A stretch of DNA of 64,000 bases, taken from NCBI RefSeq assembly GCF_009909615.1, contig NZ_WWNE01000007.1, positions 97,097 through 161,096 on the forward strand, read 5' to 3'. The stretch is from Acidiluteibacter ferrifornacis. Lineage in GTDB: Bacteria; Bacteroidota; Bacteroidia; Flavobacteriales_E; Vicingaceae. The notes under the pieces are model-generated. The model saw only the letters and a list, made by a program, of their open reading frames with translations. It did not search any database and had not been told where the DNA came from. The translations under genes were made by a program, and so were the position numbers. Positions 6,952 through 15,440 of the stretch are shown here, piece after piece; positions within the stretch are counted from its first letter, which is position 1; each line of letters starts with the position of its first letter.

Positions 6952-9549
6952 TTGTTATCTAGGGCATTTTTCACACAGTTTTTCATCTTCTCAATGTTAA
7001 TAACTCAACTATTTTTGAGCGAGGCACTGGTTGCGAAAACTAACGATGCTCCTATTTTTCATTTTCTTCATTTGGATACCAATCAATCTAAAATTGATAG
7101 CAATCAGGTAATCAAAGTTGATACCACAATTTCTAAAGACGCTGTAGAACAAAAAACGAATTATAAAGCAAAAGATTCTATGCGGATAGATTTAATTTCT
7201 CAAAAAATCTATCTTTTTGGAAGTGCAGAAGTTACCTATGGAGACATCAACTTAAAGGCAGATACAATTATTGTTGACTTACACAATGATTTAGTTTTTG
7301 CAAAAGGAAAAACAGATAGTTTGGGAAAGCCTGTTGGGCAACCCGTATTCACCGAAAGTGGATCTTCTTATACAGCTAATGAAATGACCTATAACTTCAA
7401 AACTAAAAAAGGAACTATATCTGAAGTGACTACCCAAGAAGGAGAAGGTTATGTAAAAGGTGAAAAAGTAAAAAAGACAGCGACAGATGTATTGTATATA
7501 AAGGATGGTTATTACACCACTTGTAACCTTGATGAACCGCATTTTTCTTTAGCTACTTCGAAACTTAAGATAATTCCAAACGATAAAATTGTAACAGGTC
7601 CAACTGTTTTAAAAATAGGGGATGTTCCTACTCCCCTTGGTCTACCATTTGGCCTTTTCCCCAATAAAAAAGGTCGATCTTCAGGAATCTTAATTCCAGC
7701 CTATGGAGACTCTCCAAGACTTGGTTTTTTTCTGAAAGACGGTGGTTATTATCTGTCCTTTGGCGAGAAAGCAGACTTAAAGCTCACAGGAGACATTTAT
7801 TCAAAGGGAAGTTACTCAGGAAGAGTAGAATCTAATTATAGAAATAGGTATAAATATAACGGTAATTTTTCACTTTCCTATTCTAATATCAAGGATGGTT
7901 ATCGAGAATTCCCAACCTACTCTGAAAGTAGAGAATTTTGGGTCAACTGGAGGCACTCCCAAGACCCCAAAGCTCGTCCAAACAGCAACTTTTCAGCTAG
8001 TGTCCAAGCGGGTACTAATAGCAACTTTACAAACAACTTAAATAGTGCACCCAACAATTATTTATCTAACAATTTTCAATCGTCTATTACATATAGTAAG
8101 CTTTTTCCTAATTCTCCTTTCTCACTAAATGTAGGGGCAAATCACAGTCAGAATACTCAAACCAAAATAGTTTCGATTAGTGCTCCAAATGTTGGTTTAA
8201 ATATGTCTAGAATTTTTCCTTTTAAAGGAAACAGCACTAAAAATAATCTAGGGAGGAATATCGGAGTTTCTTATTCAGGAAACTTCAAAAATTCGATTGC
8301 TGTAGCTGATTCCAATCTATCCATAAATCGATTGGATGATATCATAGCCAATGAAATGCAAAACGGAGTAAAACATAATATTCCCTTGAGCACCTCTACT
8401 AAGGTATTGAAGTACTTTACTTTTAACCCAGCTATTTCTTACAATGAGTTTTGGTATTTCAAATCAATTTCTAAGGAGTTTAATACTTCAGCAGGACTCA
8501 TAGATACCAATGGAAATCCTATTCAAACCTTGGATGTAGACACTACCTTTGGGTTTCAAAGTTCAAGAAATGTCCAATTTTCAGCAGGATTAAGCACTAA
8601 GTTATACGGCCTCCTCCAGTTTAAAAAAGGCAAATTAAAAGCCATAAGGCACGTAATGACACCTCAAATTTCATACAGTTTCACACCAGAGGTTAGAGAT
8701 GGTTTAAGAAGCTATACCGACACATCAGGATCAGAAATTGAATATTCCATTTATGAGAGTGGTGTCTTCGGACGACCAAACACCAACAGGTCTAACCGAT
8801 TAAATTTCAATTTAATCAATAATTTAGAAATGAAACTAGCAAAACGCAGTGATACAGGTATGACTGTAAAAAAAGTTTCTATTTTCGACAATTTAGGCTT
8901 AAGCACCGGTATTGACTTTGAAAAAGACTCGCTTAAGTGGGATGCAGTTCGGTTGAGTGGAAGAACAAGAATTTCAGAAATTTTAAATATCGCATTTAGC
9001 GGAACGTTTGACCCTTACGCAATTGATGACTCAACAGGAGTAAGAATAAACAAAACCAACTACTCTGATAATGGAAAGTTTTCTCGATTTACAAATGGTA
9101 ATATCTCTTTTCAATTGCAATTTAAAGGTGGCGATAAGAAAAAGAAAACAAGTGATAATGCAACTGAAGAAGAGCTTGAATACATAAACAATAATCTAGA
9201 TCAATTTATCGATTTCTCTATTCCATGGTCCTTTGGAGTTTCCTATGTTATCAATTATAGCAAGCCAGCTTTTGATGAAACGATTACTCAAACCCTAAAC
9301 TTTAATGGAGAATTAAAGTTGACCGACAAATGGAAGATCGATTTTAATTCAGGATATGACTTTGAACAGAAAGATGTAACTTATACCAATGTAAATATAT
9401 ACAGGGACCTACATTGTTGGGAATTAAGTTTCAATTGGATTCCACTGGGTTTTCAAAAAAGCTATTCTGTAACTATCAACGTTAAAGCTTCAGTTTTGCA
9501 AGATTTAAAGCTAAACAGAAGAAGAAATTATTATGATTTAATTAATTAA
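6952..9549 (+). CDS. lptD: LPS-assembly outer-membrane protein LptD (OstA family)
   Basis: 865 residues: signal sequence, an OstA-type N-terminal beta-jellyroll (about residues 55-190, KIYLFGSAEVTYGDINLKAD), then a long beta-barrel rich in alternating aromatic residues. The segment GLPFGLFPNKKGRSSGILIP is characteristic of Bacteroidota LptD proteins. LptD with LptE inserts lipopolysaccharide into the outer leaflet. The start is uncertain: TTG at 6952 gives a long signal peptide, while ATG at 6994 gives a shorter one (MLITQLFLSEALVAK). RidA and WbqC follow closely. Confidence 0.9.
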   Translation: MLSRAFFTQFFIFSMLITQLFLSEALVAKTNDAPIFHFLHLDTNQSKIDSNQVIKVDTTISKDAVEQKTNYKAKDSMRIDLISQKIYLFGSAEVTYGDINLKADTIIVDLHNDLVFAKGKTDSLGKPVGQPVFTESGSSYTANEMTYNFKTKKGTISEVTTQEGEGYVKGEKVKKTATDVLYIKDGYYTTCNLDEPHFSLATSKLKIIPNDKIVTGPTVLKIGDVPTPLGLPFGLFPNKKGRSSGILIPAYGDSPRLGFFLKDGGYYLSFGEKADLKLTGDIYSKGSYSGRVESNYRNRYKYNGNFSLSYSNIKDGYREFPTYSESREFWVNWRHSQDPKARPNSNFSASVQAGTNSNFTNNLNSAPNNYLSNNFQSSITYSKLFPNSPFSLNVGANHSQNTQTKIVSISAPNVGLNMSRIFPFKGNSTKNNLGRNIGVSYSGNFKNSIAVADSNLSINRLDDIIANEMQNGVKHNIPLSTSTKVLKYFTFNPAISYNEFWYFKSISKEFNTSAGLIDTNGNPIQTLDVDTTFGFQSSRNVQFSAGLSTKLYGLLQFKKGKLKAIRHVMTPQISYSFTPEVRDGLRSYTDTSGSEIEYSIYESGVFGRPNTNRSNRLNFNLINNLEMKLAKRSDTGMTVKKVSIFDNLGLSTGIDFEKDSLKWDAVRLSGRTRISEILNIAFSGTFDPYAIDDSTGVRINKTNYSDNGKFSRFTNGNISFQLQFKGGDKKKKTSDNATEEELEYINNNLDQFIDFSIPWSFGVSYVINYSKPAFDETITQTLNFNGELKLTDKWKIDFNSGYDFEQKDVTYTNVNIYRDLHCWELSFNWIPLGFQKSYSVTINVKASVLQDLKLNRRRNYYDLIN

Positions 9550-9554
9550 AAAAT

Positions 9555-9932
9555 ATGAAAAGAGTAATCAAGTCAGCTAACGCACCAGCACCCATAGGCC
9601 CATATAGCCAAGCAATTTTAATTGAAAACACCCTTTATATTTCTGGACAAATAGCATTAGATGCTAATACGGGAGAACTAGAGAATGAAAATATTCAGAA
9701 AGAGACCAAAAAAGTGATGGACAATCTTGGTTCTGTTTTGAATGAGGCCGGAGCAGACTACAGCAACATAGTAAAGTGTAGCATCTTTGTCTCTGATTTA
9801 AATAACTTTGCAGCAATAAATGAGGTATATGCTAATTATTTCACCTCCGATTTTCCGGCTAGAGAAACAGTAGAAGTGTCTAGATTACCCAAAGATGTAA
9901 ATGTCGAAATATCTGCAATAGCTGTTATTTAA
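9555..9932 (+). CDS. ridA: RidA family enamine/imine deaminase
   Basis: 125 residues, the exact length and pattern of the YjgF/YER057c/UK114 family. The N-terminal APAPIGPYSQAI is present. The catalytic arginine lies in FPARETVEVSRLP, followed by the Glu-containing end VEISAIAV. RidA hydrolyses reactive enamines and imines such as 2-aminoacrylate formed by PLP enzymes. It starts five bases after lptD and its stop overlaps the WbqC start by one base, so the three are cotranscribed. The chemical role is well established for the family. Confidence 0.95.
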   Translation: MKRVIKSANAPAPIGPYSQAILIENTLYISGQIALDANTGELENENIQKETKKVMDNLGSVLNEAGADYSNIVKCSIFVSDLNNFAAINEVYANYFTSDFPARETVEVSRLPKDVNVEISAIAVI

Positions 9933-10564
9933 TGCCTACTCTTTTTTCCACTTCTTACTTCCCTCCCGCTATTCAATATAGCGAATATTTAAAAGCAGAT
10001 ACTTGTTTGATTGAAGCATATGAACACTTCCCCAAACAGACATTCCGTAATAGGACCTATATAATGACAGCAAATGGGGTTTTTATGCTATCTGTTCCAC
10101 TAGAGAATAGAAAAAACCACCAGTTTACGAAAGATGTTAAAATTTCGTATGCTGAAAATTGGCAAAAGCTACATTGGAGAACCATCTCGAATGCATACCA
10201 ACGCTCCCCGTTTTATGAATATTACGATTATAAAATAGAACCTCTTTTTAGTCAGAAAAAGCATACCTTTTTATTGGATCTCAATTTAGACATTGAAAAC
10301 ACAATCAGTCAGATATTGAAAGTTGACATTATCAGACAAAAAACAACTGACTTTCACCCAATAGGAACAGATACTTTTAGAGATTTTAGAACTATAATAA
10401 GCCCCAAAAATAAATCACTTCAATCCAATATTAGTGAACCGAGCTATCTGCAGGTTTTTGCTGATAAATATCCATTTCAGCAGAATCTAAGTATCCTCGA
10501 TGTAATTTTCAATCTAGGACCTGAAAGCATATCCCATCTGAAGCAAATAAAATCAACATTTTAA
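9932..10564 (+). CDS. WbqC family protein
   Basis: A 210-residue WbqC-like protein. The N-terminal STSYFPPAIQYSEYLKAD and the later WQKLHWRTISNAYQRSPFY are the family's conserved blocks. WbqC proteins occur in polysaccharide and glycolipid gene sets, but their enzymatic activity is not settled. It is translationally coupled to ridA by a TAATG overlap and lies downstream of lptD, hinting at envelope glycan metabolism. It runs into the convergent DUF4293 gene with a 4-base overlap and no visible terminator. Confidence 0.85.
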   Translation: MPTLFSTSYFPPAIQYSEYLKADTCLIEAYEHFPKQTFRNRTYIMTANGVFMLSVPLENRKNHQFTKDVKISYAENWQKLHWRTISNAYQRSPFYEYYDYKIEPLFSQKKHTFLLDLNLDIENTISQILKVDIIRQKTTDFHPIGTDTFRDFRTIISPKNKSLQSNISEPSYLQVFADKYPFQQNLSILDVIFNLGPESISHLKQIKSTF

Positions 10565-11034
10565 CGTAGACGATCAGCTGCCCTAATCATCTTTTCATCC
10601 TTCTTTATTGCTTTAATAGCGAGGAAAAGGAAAATTAGTGGAAACAAAGCTAACCAACTACCAGACTCATAATTAACATCCACGTCTATATTAGCAGATT
10701 CAGCTAGTTTGGTAGAAACTTGATCTACGAAAAAGAAAATTGCAGCAACAAATGCAGTTTGAAAAAATAAAGCCAATTGAGCTGTTTTGATCTGAATATT
10801 GCGTTTTTTAAATAAAAATATAGCTAGTAAAGTAACTAATATCGAAGAGATTGATAAGGCTGGAATCAACCAGTTCTCAAATAGCATTTCTCCAGTTTCT
10901 CGATCGATCAACCCAAACAAAGAAAAAACATTTGAGAGTTCCTGATAATTAAAGGTGGCTAACGTTAAACTATATACGAAAGCATTGATTGCCAGTGCAA
11001 CTAATAAATAAATGGTTTGAATTCGTTGTATCAT
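10561..11034 (-). CDS. DUF4293 membrane protein
   Basis: A 157-residue protein beginning MIQRIQTIYLLVALAINAFV, the typical start of the Bacteroidota-specific DUF4293 family. Four hydrophobic segments are visible at about residues 7-25, 55-75, 85-102 and 128-142, so it is an inner-membrane protein. Its function is not known. It is transcribed alone, convergent with the lptD-ridA-wbqC operon. Confidence 0.85.
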   Translation of the reverse strand: MIQRIQTIYLLVALAINAFVYSLTLATFNYQELSNVFSLFGLIDRETGEMLFENWLIPALSISSILVTLLAIFLFKKRNIQIKTAQLALFFQTAFVAAIFFFVDQVSTKLAESANIDVDVNYESGSWLALFPLIFLFLAIKAIKKDEKMIRAADRLR

Positions 11035-11146
11035 AGCTCAAAAATAGTTGTTTTTCTTCCAATCAGAAATAAGAAGGATTAAAATTTTACCTTAAAATAA
11101 GTTATCGATGCTGACCAAGTAGCAGTCCTTACTTCGTAAAAAAAAG

Positions 11147-11154
11147 TAGATTTG
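11147..11154 (+). promoter_or_regulatory. -7 element TAGATTTG
   Basis: TAGATTTG matches TAnnTTTG, 25 bases before the ATG at 11180. It lies in the 145-base gap after the DUF4293 start. Confidence 0.6.
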
Positions 11155-11179
11155 TGAAAGCAACAATTTAAGTTTCACA

Positions 11180-12109
11180 ATGACCGCCAAGGAAGAGTTC
11201 AAATTATTCTGTGAACAAAATGAGGTAGATTTATTCACCTCTTATTGGTGGTGGGCTAATGTTATTGAAAACAATTGGGATGTAATTACTTACAAAAAAG
11301 GCAACCAAGTATTAGCCTGTTTTCCTTTTCATTTTAGAAAAAAACTAGGCGTTTCTGCTATTATTCCTCCAGTCTTAACTCCTTATCAAGGAATTGCAAT
11401 CGCTAAGCAACCAGGCGCTAAAATGGATAAGCAAATCTCACATATTCGAAAAGTACAAGAAGCTATAATTGATCAAATCCCCAACAACTCCTTATTCATT
11501 CGACAGTTTAGAGTCAATGACCACTACTTACTTCCTTTTTACTGGAATGATTATGAATTAAAAGTGAGATACACCTACCTACTAAGTACAGAAAAATCTG
11601 AGAATGAATTATTTTCTAGCTTAAAAGATACCTTAAGGAAAGAAATAAATAAAGCTAAAAATTCATTACACTATTCAATTTCTGACGATGTAAATAACCT
11701 ATTCCTATTGAAGCAAAAAAACCACAAAGTAAATTCAGAACCAATAGCTTACAACTTAGAATACTTAAACAAGATCTGTCAGTTGATTCCACTTCAAAAG
11801 GCTCAATTAATGGAAATAAAAGAGGGCAATACCGTAATTGCAGCATTGTTAGTAACTTGGGATCACACTCAGATGTATTACACTTGCGGAGCGGTAGACC
11901 CTAAATATAAGAACTCTGGGGCTTTAAGTTGGCTTCTATGGGAAGCTCTTCTAAAAGCCAAAAAGCTTCAACTTTCATTCAATTTTGAAGGGAGCATGAT
12001 CAAACCTATTGAACGATATTTTGCAAGTTTCGGTGGCACACCCACCCCTTTTATTGAAGCAAGAAAAATTTCAACAAAGGTTTTAGAACCATTGCTCAAA
12101 AAGTTCTAA
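11180..12109 (+). CDS. GNAT/FemX-like acyltransferase
   Basis: A 309-residue soluble protein. The N-terminal half (FTSYWWWANVIENNWDVITYKKG, ACFPFHFRKKLG) and the C-terminal half (GNTVIAALLVTWDHTQMYYTCGAVDPKYKNSGALSW, split here only for description) have the layout of BioF2-like/FemAB-related GNAT proteins, with two tandem GNAT folds. Family members transfer acyl or aminoacyl groups in cell-wall or capsule synthesis. The acceptor cannot be inferred here. It has its own promoter element at 11147 and overlaps the convergent bshB1 gene by four bases. Confidence 0.75.
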   Translation: MTAKEEFKLFCEQNEVDLFTSYWWWANVIENNWDVITYKKGNQVLACFPFHFRKKLGVSAIIPPVLTPYQGIAIAKQPGAKMDKQISHIRKVQEAIIDQIPNNSLFIRQFRVNDHYLLPFYWNDYELKVRYTYLLSTEKSENELFSSLKDTLRKEINKAKNSLHYSISDDVNNLFLLKQKNHKVNSEPIAYNLEYLNKICQLIPLQKAQLMEIKEGNTVIAALLVTWDHTQMYYTCGAVDPKYKNSGALSWLLWEALLKAKKLQLSFNFEGSMIKPIERYFASFGGTPTPFIEARKISTKVLEPLLKKF

Positions 12110-12822
12110 AGTAATGATGTTATATCATCTACACCAATCGGCCGTTCAACAGTAAACCCCTCAGCATAATCCACATTGATTAACCTTCCAAAATTAGCCC
12201 ATCTTCCTTTAATGTGTTTGATGAAATTCTCAGAGGAGATTGGAGATTCCGGCTCTTTTGAATTAGGATCATAAAACTGTGAAGAAAAAGCCATTATCGC
12301 TTTCAATTTTGTTTCTACAAAAGGAGTGATATCAACAACAAAATCAGGCTCTAAGTATCTATCTTGAATATAATTAAATATAGACTTTGGTCGCCAAGGC
12401 AATTGTTTTTTACCATCCAATTCAGTTTCTACTTTCACCAGACCAGAATAAAAACAAGCATCAGAAATTAATTTACAAGCTCTACCATGATCAGGATGGC
12501 GATCTTGAAAAGCATTAGAAAGTACCACGTCGGGCTGGTATTTTCGAATTATTTTTGCGATTTCTATCTGATGTGCCTTATCATTCTGAAAAAAGCCGTC
12601 AGCCATTCCCAGGTTTTCTCTAATTTCAATTCCTTGAATTTTAGCTGAATTTGCAGCTTCTACAAGCCTTAACTCTCCACTTCCTCTTGTGCCTAATTCA
12701 CCTCTTGTTAGGTCTAAGATTCCAACTTTTTTGCCCTGTGCAATTGATTTCAAAAGAGTTCCTGTAGCACTTAACTCAACATCATCTGGGTGCACGCCAA
12801 TAGCTAATATATCTAATTTCAT
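12106..12822 (-). CDS. bshB1: Bacillithiol biosynthesis deacetylase BshB1
   Basis: A 238-residue LmbE/PIG-L type zinc deacetylase. The metal site is seen in GVHPDDVELS (His11, Asp13, Asp14) and in DRHPDHGRACKLI. The block RGELGTRGSGELRLVEA is typical of BshB1, which removes the acetyl group from GlcNAc-malate in bacillithiol synthesis, a main low-molecular-weight thiol of many Bacteroidota. It lies three bases after a glutathione-peroxidase-like gene on the same strand, a sensible pairing of thiol synthesis with peroxide reduction. Confidence 0.93.
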   Translation of the reverse strand: MKLDILAIGVHPDDVELSATGTLLKSIAQGKKVGILDLTRGELGTRGSGELRLVEAANSAKIQGIEIRENLGMADGFFQNDKAHQIEIAKIIRKYQPDVVLSNAFQDRHPDHGRACKLISDACFYSGLVKVETELDGKKQLPWRPKSIFNYIQDRYLEPDFVVDITPFVETKLKAIMAFSSQFYDPNSKEPESPISSENFIKHIKGRWANFGRLINVDYAEGFTVERPIGVDDITSLL

Positions 12823-12825
12823 TAT

Positions 12826-13374
12826 TTACCTTCCTTCGATCCAGTTGATAATTTCATCACATGCAGGACTTTCCTTAGGACTAACCATTCCCTCATAATC
12901 ACCATTTTGGTCAATCATGAATTTCTGAAAATTCCAAGTTACAGGAGCGTCTTCTACTCCATTCTGTTCTTTGGAAGTTAACCATTGATACAATGGATGA
13001 ATATCTTCACCTTTGACAGAAATTTTAGACATCATGGTAAAAGTTACTCCGTAGTTCTTACTACAAAACGATTTTATTTCCGCGTTACTTCCGGGTTCTT
13101 GGGCTCCAAAATTATTTGCGGGAAATCCAATAATCGTAAAATCTTCCCCACCATACTCTTGAAAAACCTCTTCTAAAGTTTCATACTGAGGAGTTAAACC
13201 ACATTCAGATGCCGTATTTACAATTAAAACCTTTTTTCCTTTCAAAGATGAAAAATCAAATTCATCTCCATTAATATCTTTTACTTTAAAATCGTGTAAA
13301 CTCATTTCTTGAGCGTTAAGTTTGATTAATATCATTGGTAAAGTTACCAACATCATTACTAATAGTTTTTTCAT
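12826..13374 (-). CDS. Secreted glutathione-peroxidase-like thiol peroxidase
   Basis: About 182 residues from the ATG at 13374, chosen because it begins a clear signal peptide (MKKLLVMMLV to IKLNAQ). The longer frame up to 13476 would run across the ccmB promoter. The peroxidatic residue is cysteine (Cys58 in NTASECGL), not selenocysteine. The other family blocks are GFPANNFGAQEPG and TWNFQKF. Non-seleno members usually use thioredoxin rather than glutathione. A periplasmic location is likely. It is divergent from the cytochrome c maturation operon and upstream of bshB1. Confidence 0.9.
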   Translation of the reverse strand: MKKLLVMMLVTLPMILIKLNAQEMSLHDFKVKDINGDEFDFSSLKGKKVLIVNTASECGLTPQYETLEEVFQEYGGEDFTIIGFPANNFGAQEPGSNAEIKSFCSKNYGVTFTMMSKISVKGEDIHPLYQWLTSKEQNGVEDAPVTWNFQKFMIDQNGDYEGMVSPKESPACDEIINWIEGR

Positions 13375-13435
13375 GCTTTTTATTATTGGAACAGAAATAG
13401 AACCGAAAGGTTTAGGCAAAGATAAAGCAATTGAA

Positions 13436-13443
13436 TAAATTTG
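13436..13443 (+). promoter_or_regulatory. -7 element TAAATTTG upstream of ccmB
   Basis: TAAATTTG matches TAnnTTTG, 19 bases before the GTG start of ccmB. A TTTAG at 13410-13414 is a possible -33 partner. Confidence 0.6.
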
Positions 13444-13462
13444 CCCAAATAGTATCATCCAC

Positions 13463-14119
13463 GTGATTAAACACATTTTAGCACTTATTCAGAAGGATTT
13501 TTTAATGGAATATCGTCAGCGTTATGCGCTTAATGGTATTTTATTGTATGTAGTATCTACCATTTTCGTAGCCTATTTAATTTTTAACGTGCTCGAAGAC
13601 ACAAAAACATGGAATGCCTTGTTTTGGATTATATTGTTATTCTCAGCCACGAATGCTACATCCAAAAGCTTTCAACATGAATCAGATAATCGATTTTTAT
13701 ACATTTACACTCTTGCATCTCCACAGGCTATAATCATAGCAAAAGCCATTTATAATATGTTGCTAATTGTACTAGTTGGAATTGTTCACTACACCTTTTT
13801 TAGCTTGTTAATTGGAAACCCCATTGATGGAACTGGTTTATTCATTTCCGGATTATTATTGGGAAGCATGGGTATTGCAACAGTTTTAACTTTCGTAGCT
13901 GCAATCGCATCTAAAACCAACAATAACACTACTTTAATGGCGGTCTTGAGCTTCCCAATTATGCTCCCTTTATTATTAACAGTTATTAAGGTTTCTACCT
14001 TGGCAAGTGTAGGCTTTGGTTTTGAAGAAGGTGGCATTTACTTGTTGGTTTTAGGCCTTATCAATATCGTCATTCTCACCTTGTCATATATTTTATTTCC
14101 GTACCTTTGGAGAGCCTAA
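13463..14119 (+). CDS. ccmB: Haem exporter subunit CcmB
   Basis: 218 residues with six hydrophobic segments. It starts IKHILALIQKDFLMEYRQR, like other CcmB proteins, and contains the conserved SFQHESDNRFLYIYTLASP region. CcmB is the permease of the CcmABC complex for cytochrome c maturation. The start codon is GTG, placed 19 bases after a -7 element. It is followed 39 bases later by ccmC. The matching ATPase gene ccmA is not in this window and must lie elsewhere if the system is complete. Confidence 0.92.
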   Translation: MIKHILALIQKDFLMEYRQRYALNGILLYVVSTIFVAYLIFNVLEDTKTWNALFWIILLFSATNATSKSFQHESDNRFLYIYTLASPQAIIIAKAIYNMLLIVLVGIVHYTFFSLLIGNPIDGTGLFISGLLLGSMGIATVLTFVAAIASKTNNNTTLMAVLSFPIMLPLLLTVIKVSTLASVGFGFEEGGIYLLVLGLINIVILTLSYILFPYLWRA

Positions 14120-14158
14120 AAATGGCATTTTTATACCGCTCAAAAGGCCAATAGTGAT

Positions 14159-14806
14159 ATGAAAAATTGGTGGAAAATACTCGCATTTATACTTCTCCTG
14201 TTCACCGTTATAGGTGGTTTTCTAATTGAAGTCCCGAAACAAGTAATTCTATATGAAACCATAAGAAATTTATATTTCCACGTTCCGATGTGGTTTACAA
14301 TGATTTTCTTGTTTCTAATTTCTGTTATCTACAGTATTAAGCATTTATCAAGCTCAAATATGCACCATGATATTGTAGCTAAACAAATGGTAAACACAGG
14401 AATTATTTTTGGTATTTTAGGATTAATTACTGGAAGCATCTGGGCTAAATACACTTGGGGGACCTATTGGACAAACGATGTTAAGTTAAATGGGTCTGCA
14501 ATTACCATGCTGGTATATTTTGCTTATCTCATATTAAGAAACTCTATGGATGAGGAGCAAAAAAGAGCCAGAATAGCTGCCGTTTATAACATTTTTGCGT
14601 TTGTAATGTTAGTTGTTTTCATTGGTATTTTACCACGAATGTACGATTCTTTGCATCCAGGTAATGGAGGTAATCCAGGTTTCAATTCGTACGATACAGA
14701 TAAGAATATGTTGATGGTTTTTTATCCCGCTGTATTAGGATGGATTTTACTCTCTTTGTGGATAGCAAACATCAATATTCGAATAAATAAACTGAAAGAA
14801 AAATAA
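14159..14806 (+). CDS. ccmC: Haem-handling membrane protein CcmC
   Basis: 215 residues, six membrane segments. The tryptophan-rich motif is WAKYTWGTYWTNDVKLN, a WWD-type haem-binding segment, with conserved His in LYFHVPMWF and in YDSLHPGN flanking it. CcmC loads haem onto CcmE at the periplasmic face. It overlaps ccmD by one base (TAATG), so translation is coupled. The assignment to CcmC rather than CcsA follows from its size and its position between ccmB and ccmE. Confidence 0.92.
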   Translation: MKNWWKILAFILLLFTVIGGFLIEVPKQVILYETIRNLYFHVPMWFTMIFLFLISVIYSIKHLSSSNMHHDIVAKQMVNTGIIFGILGLITGSIWAKYTWGTYWTNDVKLNGSAITMLVYFAYLILRNSMDEEQKRARIAAVYNIFAFVMLVVFIGILPRMYDSLHPGNGGNPGFNSYDTDKNMLMVFYPAVLGWILLSLWIANINIRINKLKEK

Positions 14807-15012
14807 TGATGAAAAAGTTTACACTAACCTTACTTTCAATTTTTACTTTTTTGATATCCAATGCTCAAGAGTCGATTGAAATGGCTGATCAATTGAGGTC
14901 AGAAGGTAAAATTTATGTTGTGGTAGCAGTTTTAGTCGTAATTTTAATAGGGCTTTTCATTTACTTATTCACCATTGATAAAAAGGTGAGACAATTGGAG
15001 AAAGAAAATTAA
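14806..15012 (+). CDS. ccmD: CcmD-like small membrane protein
   Basis: 68 residues: an N-terminal signal-like segment ending SNAQ, then one hydrophobic helix (about residues 36-55) followed by the charged tail KKVRQLEKEN. Size, topology and position between ccmC and ccmE match CcmD, which releases holo-CcmE from CcmC. Sequence conservation of such a short protein is weak, so position carries much of the evidence. The apparent cleavable signal peptide is unlike enterobacterial CcmD and may be an extra transmembrane segment. Confidence 0.8.
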   Translation: MMKKFTLTLLSIFTFLISNAQESIEMADQLRSEGKIYVVVAVLVVILIGLFIYLFTIDKKVRQLEKEN

Positions 15013-15023
15013 AGTATTTCTAT

Positions 15024-15431
15024 ATGAAAAAGATACATATAATCGGAATAATAATCGTTGCTGTGTCAATTGGAGTAATTCTCAGTACACTAGCCGATGC
15101 TGCAACCTATGCTGAGTTTGCTGTAGTAGAAAACAACCCAGGAAAAGAATTTCAGGTAGTTGGAACCCTTGCGGAGAATAGTGAAATAACTTACGACCCA
15201 AAAGTAAATGTAGAATTATTTACATTTAATATGGTTGATAACAACGGGATAGAGAAAAAAGTATTTTTCCATGGTGCCAAACCTCAAGACTTTGAAAGGT
15301 CAGAACAAGTAGTGGTTACTGGCAAACTGGAAGATGGTGAGTTTCATGCTAACAAAATCCTAATGAAATGTCCTTCTAAATACAATAATGGTAATGATAC
15401 CGAATTCACAGAAGTGAAGGCAAACTCTTAA
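15024..15431 (+). CDS. ccmE: Haem chaperone CcmE, CXXXY type
   Basis: 135 residues: an N-terminal anchor (about residues 5-22), then the CcmE OB-fold (EFQVVGTLAENSEITYDP, FFHGAKPQDF, VVVTGKLEDGEFHANKILMK). In the classical protein haem is bound covalently through the His of an HXXXY motif. Here the aligned position is Cys116 with Tyr120 (KCPSKYN), the CXXXY variant described for some sulfate reducers and archaea. The protein is therefore expected to carry haem through cysteine. It lies in the ccm operon between ccmD and ccmF. Confidence 0.92.
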   Translation: MKKIHIIGIIIVAVSIGVILSTLADAATYAEFAVVENNPGKEFQVVGTLAENSEITYDPKVNVELFTFNMVDNNGIEKKVFFHGAKPQDFERSEQVVVTGKLEDGEFHANKILMKCPSKYNNGNDTEFTEVKANS

Positions 15432-15440
15432 TTCTAAATA

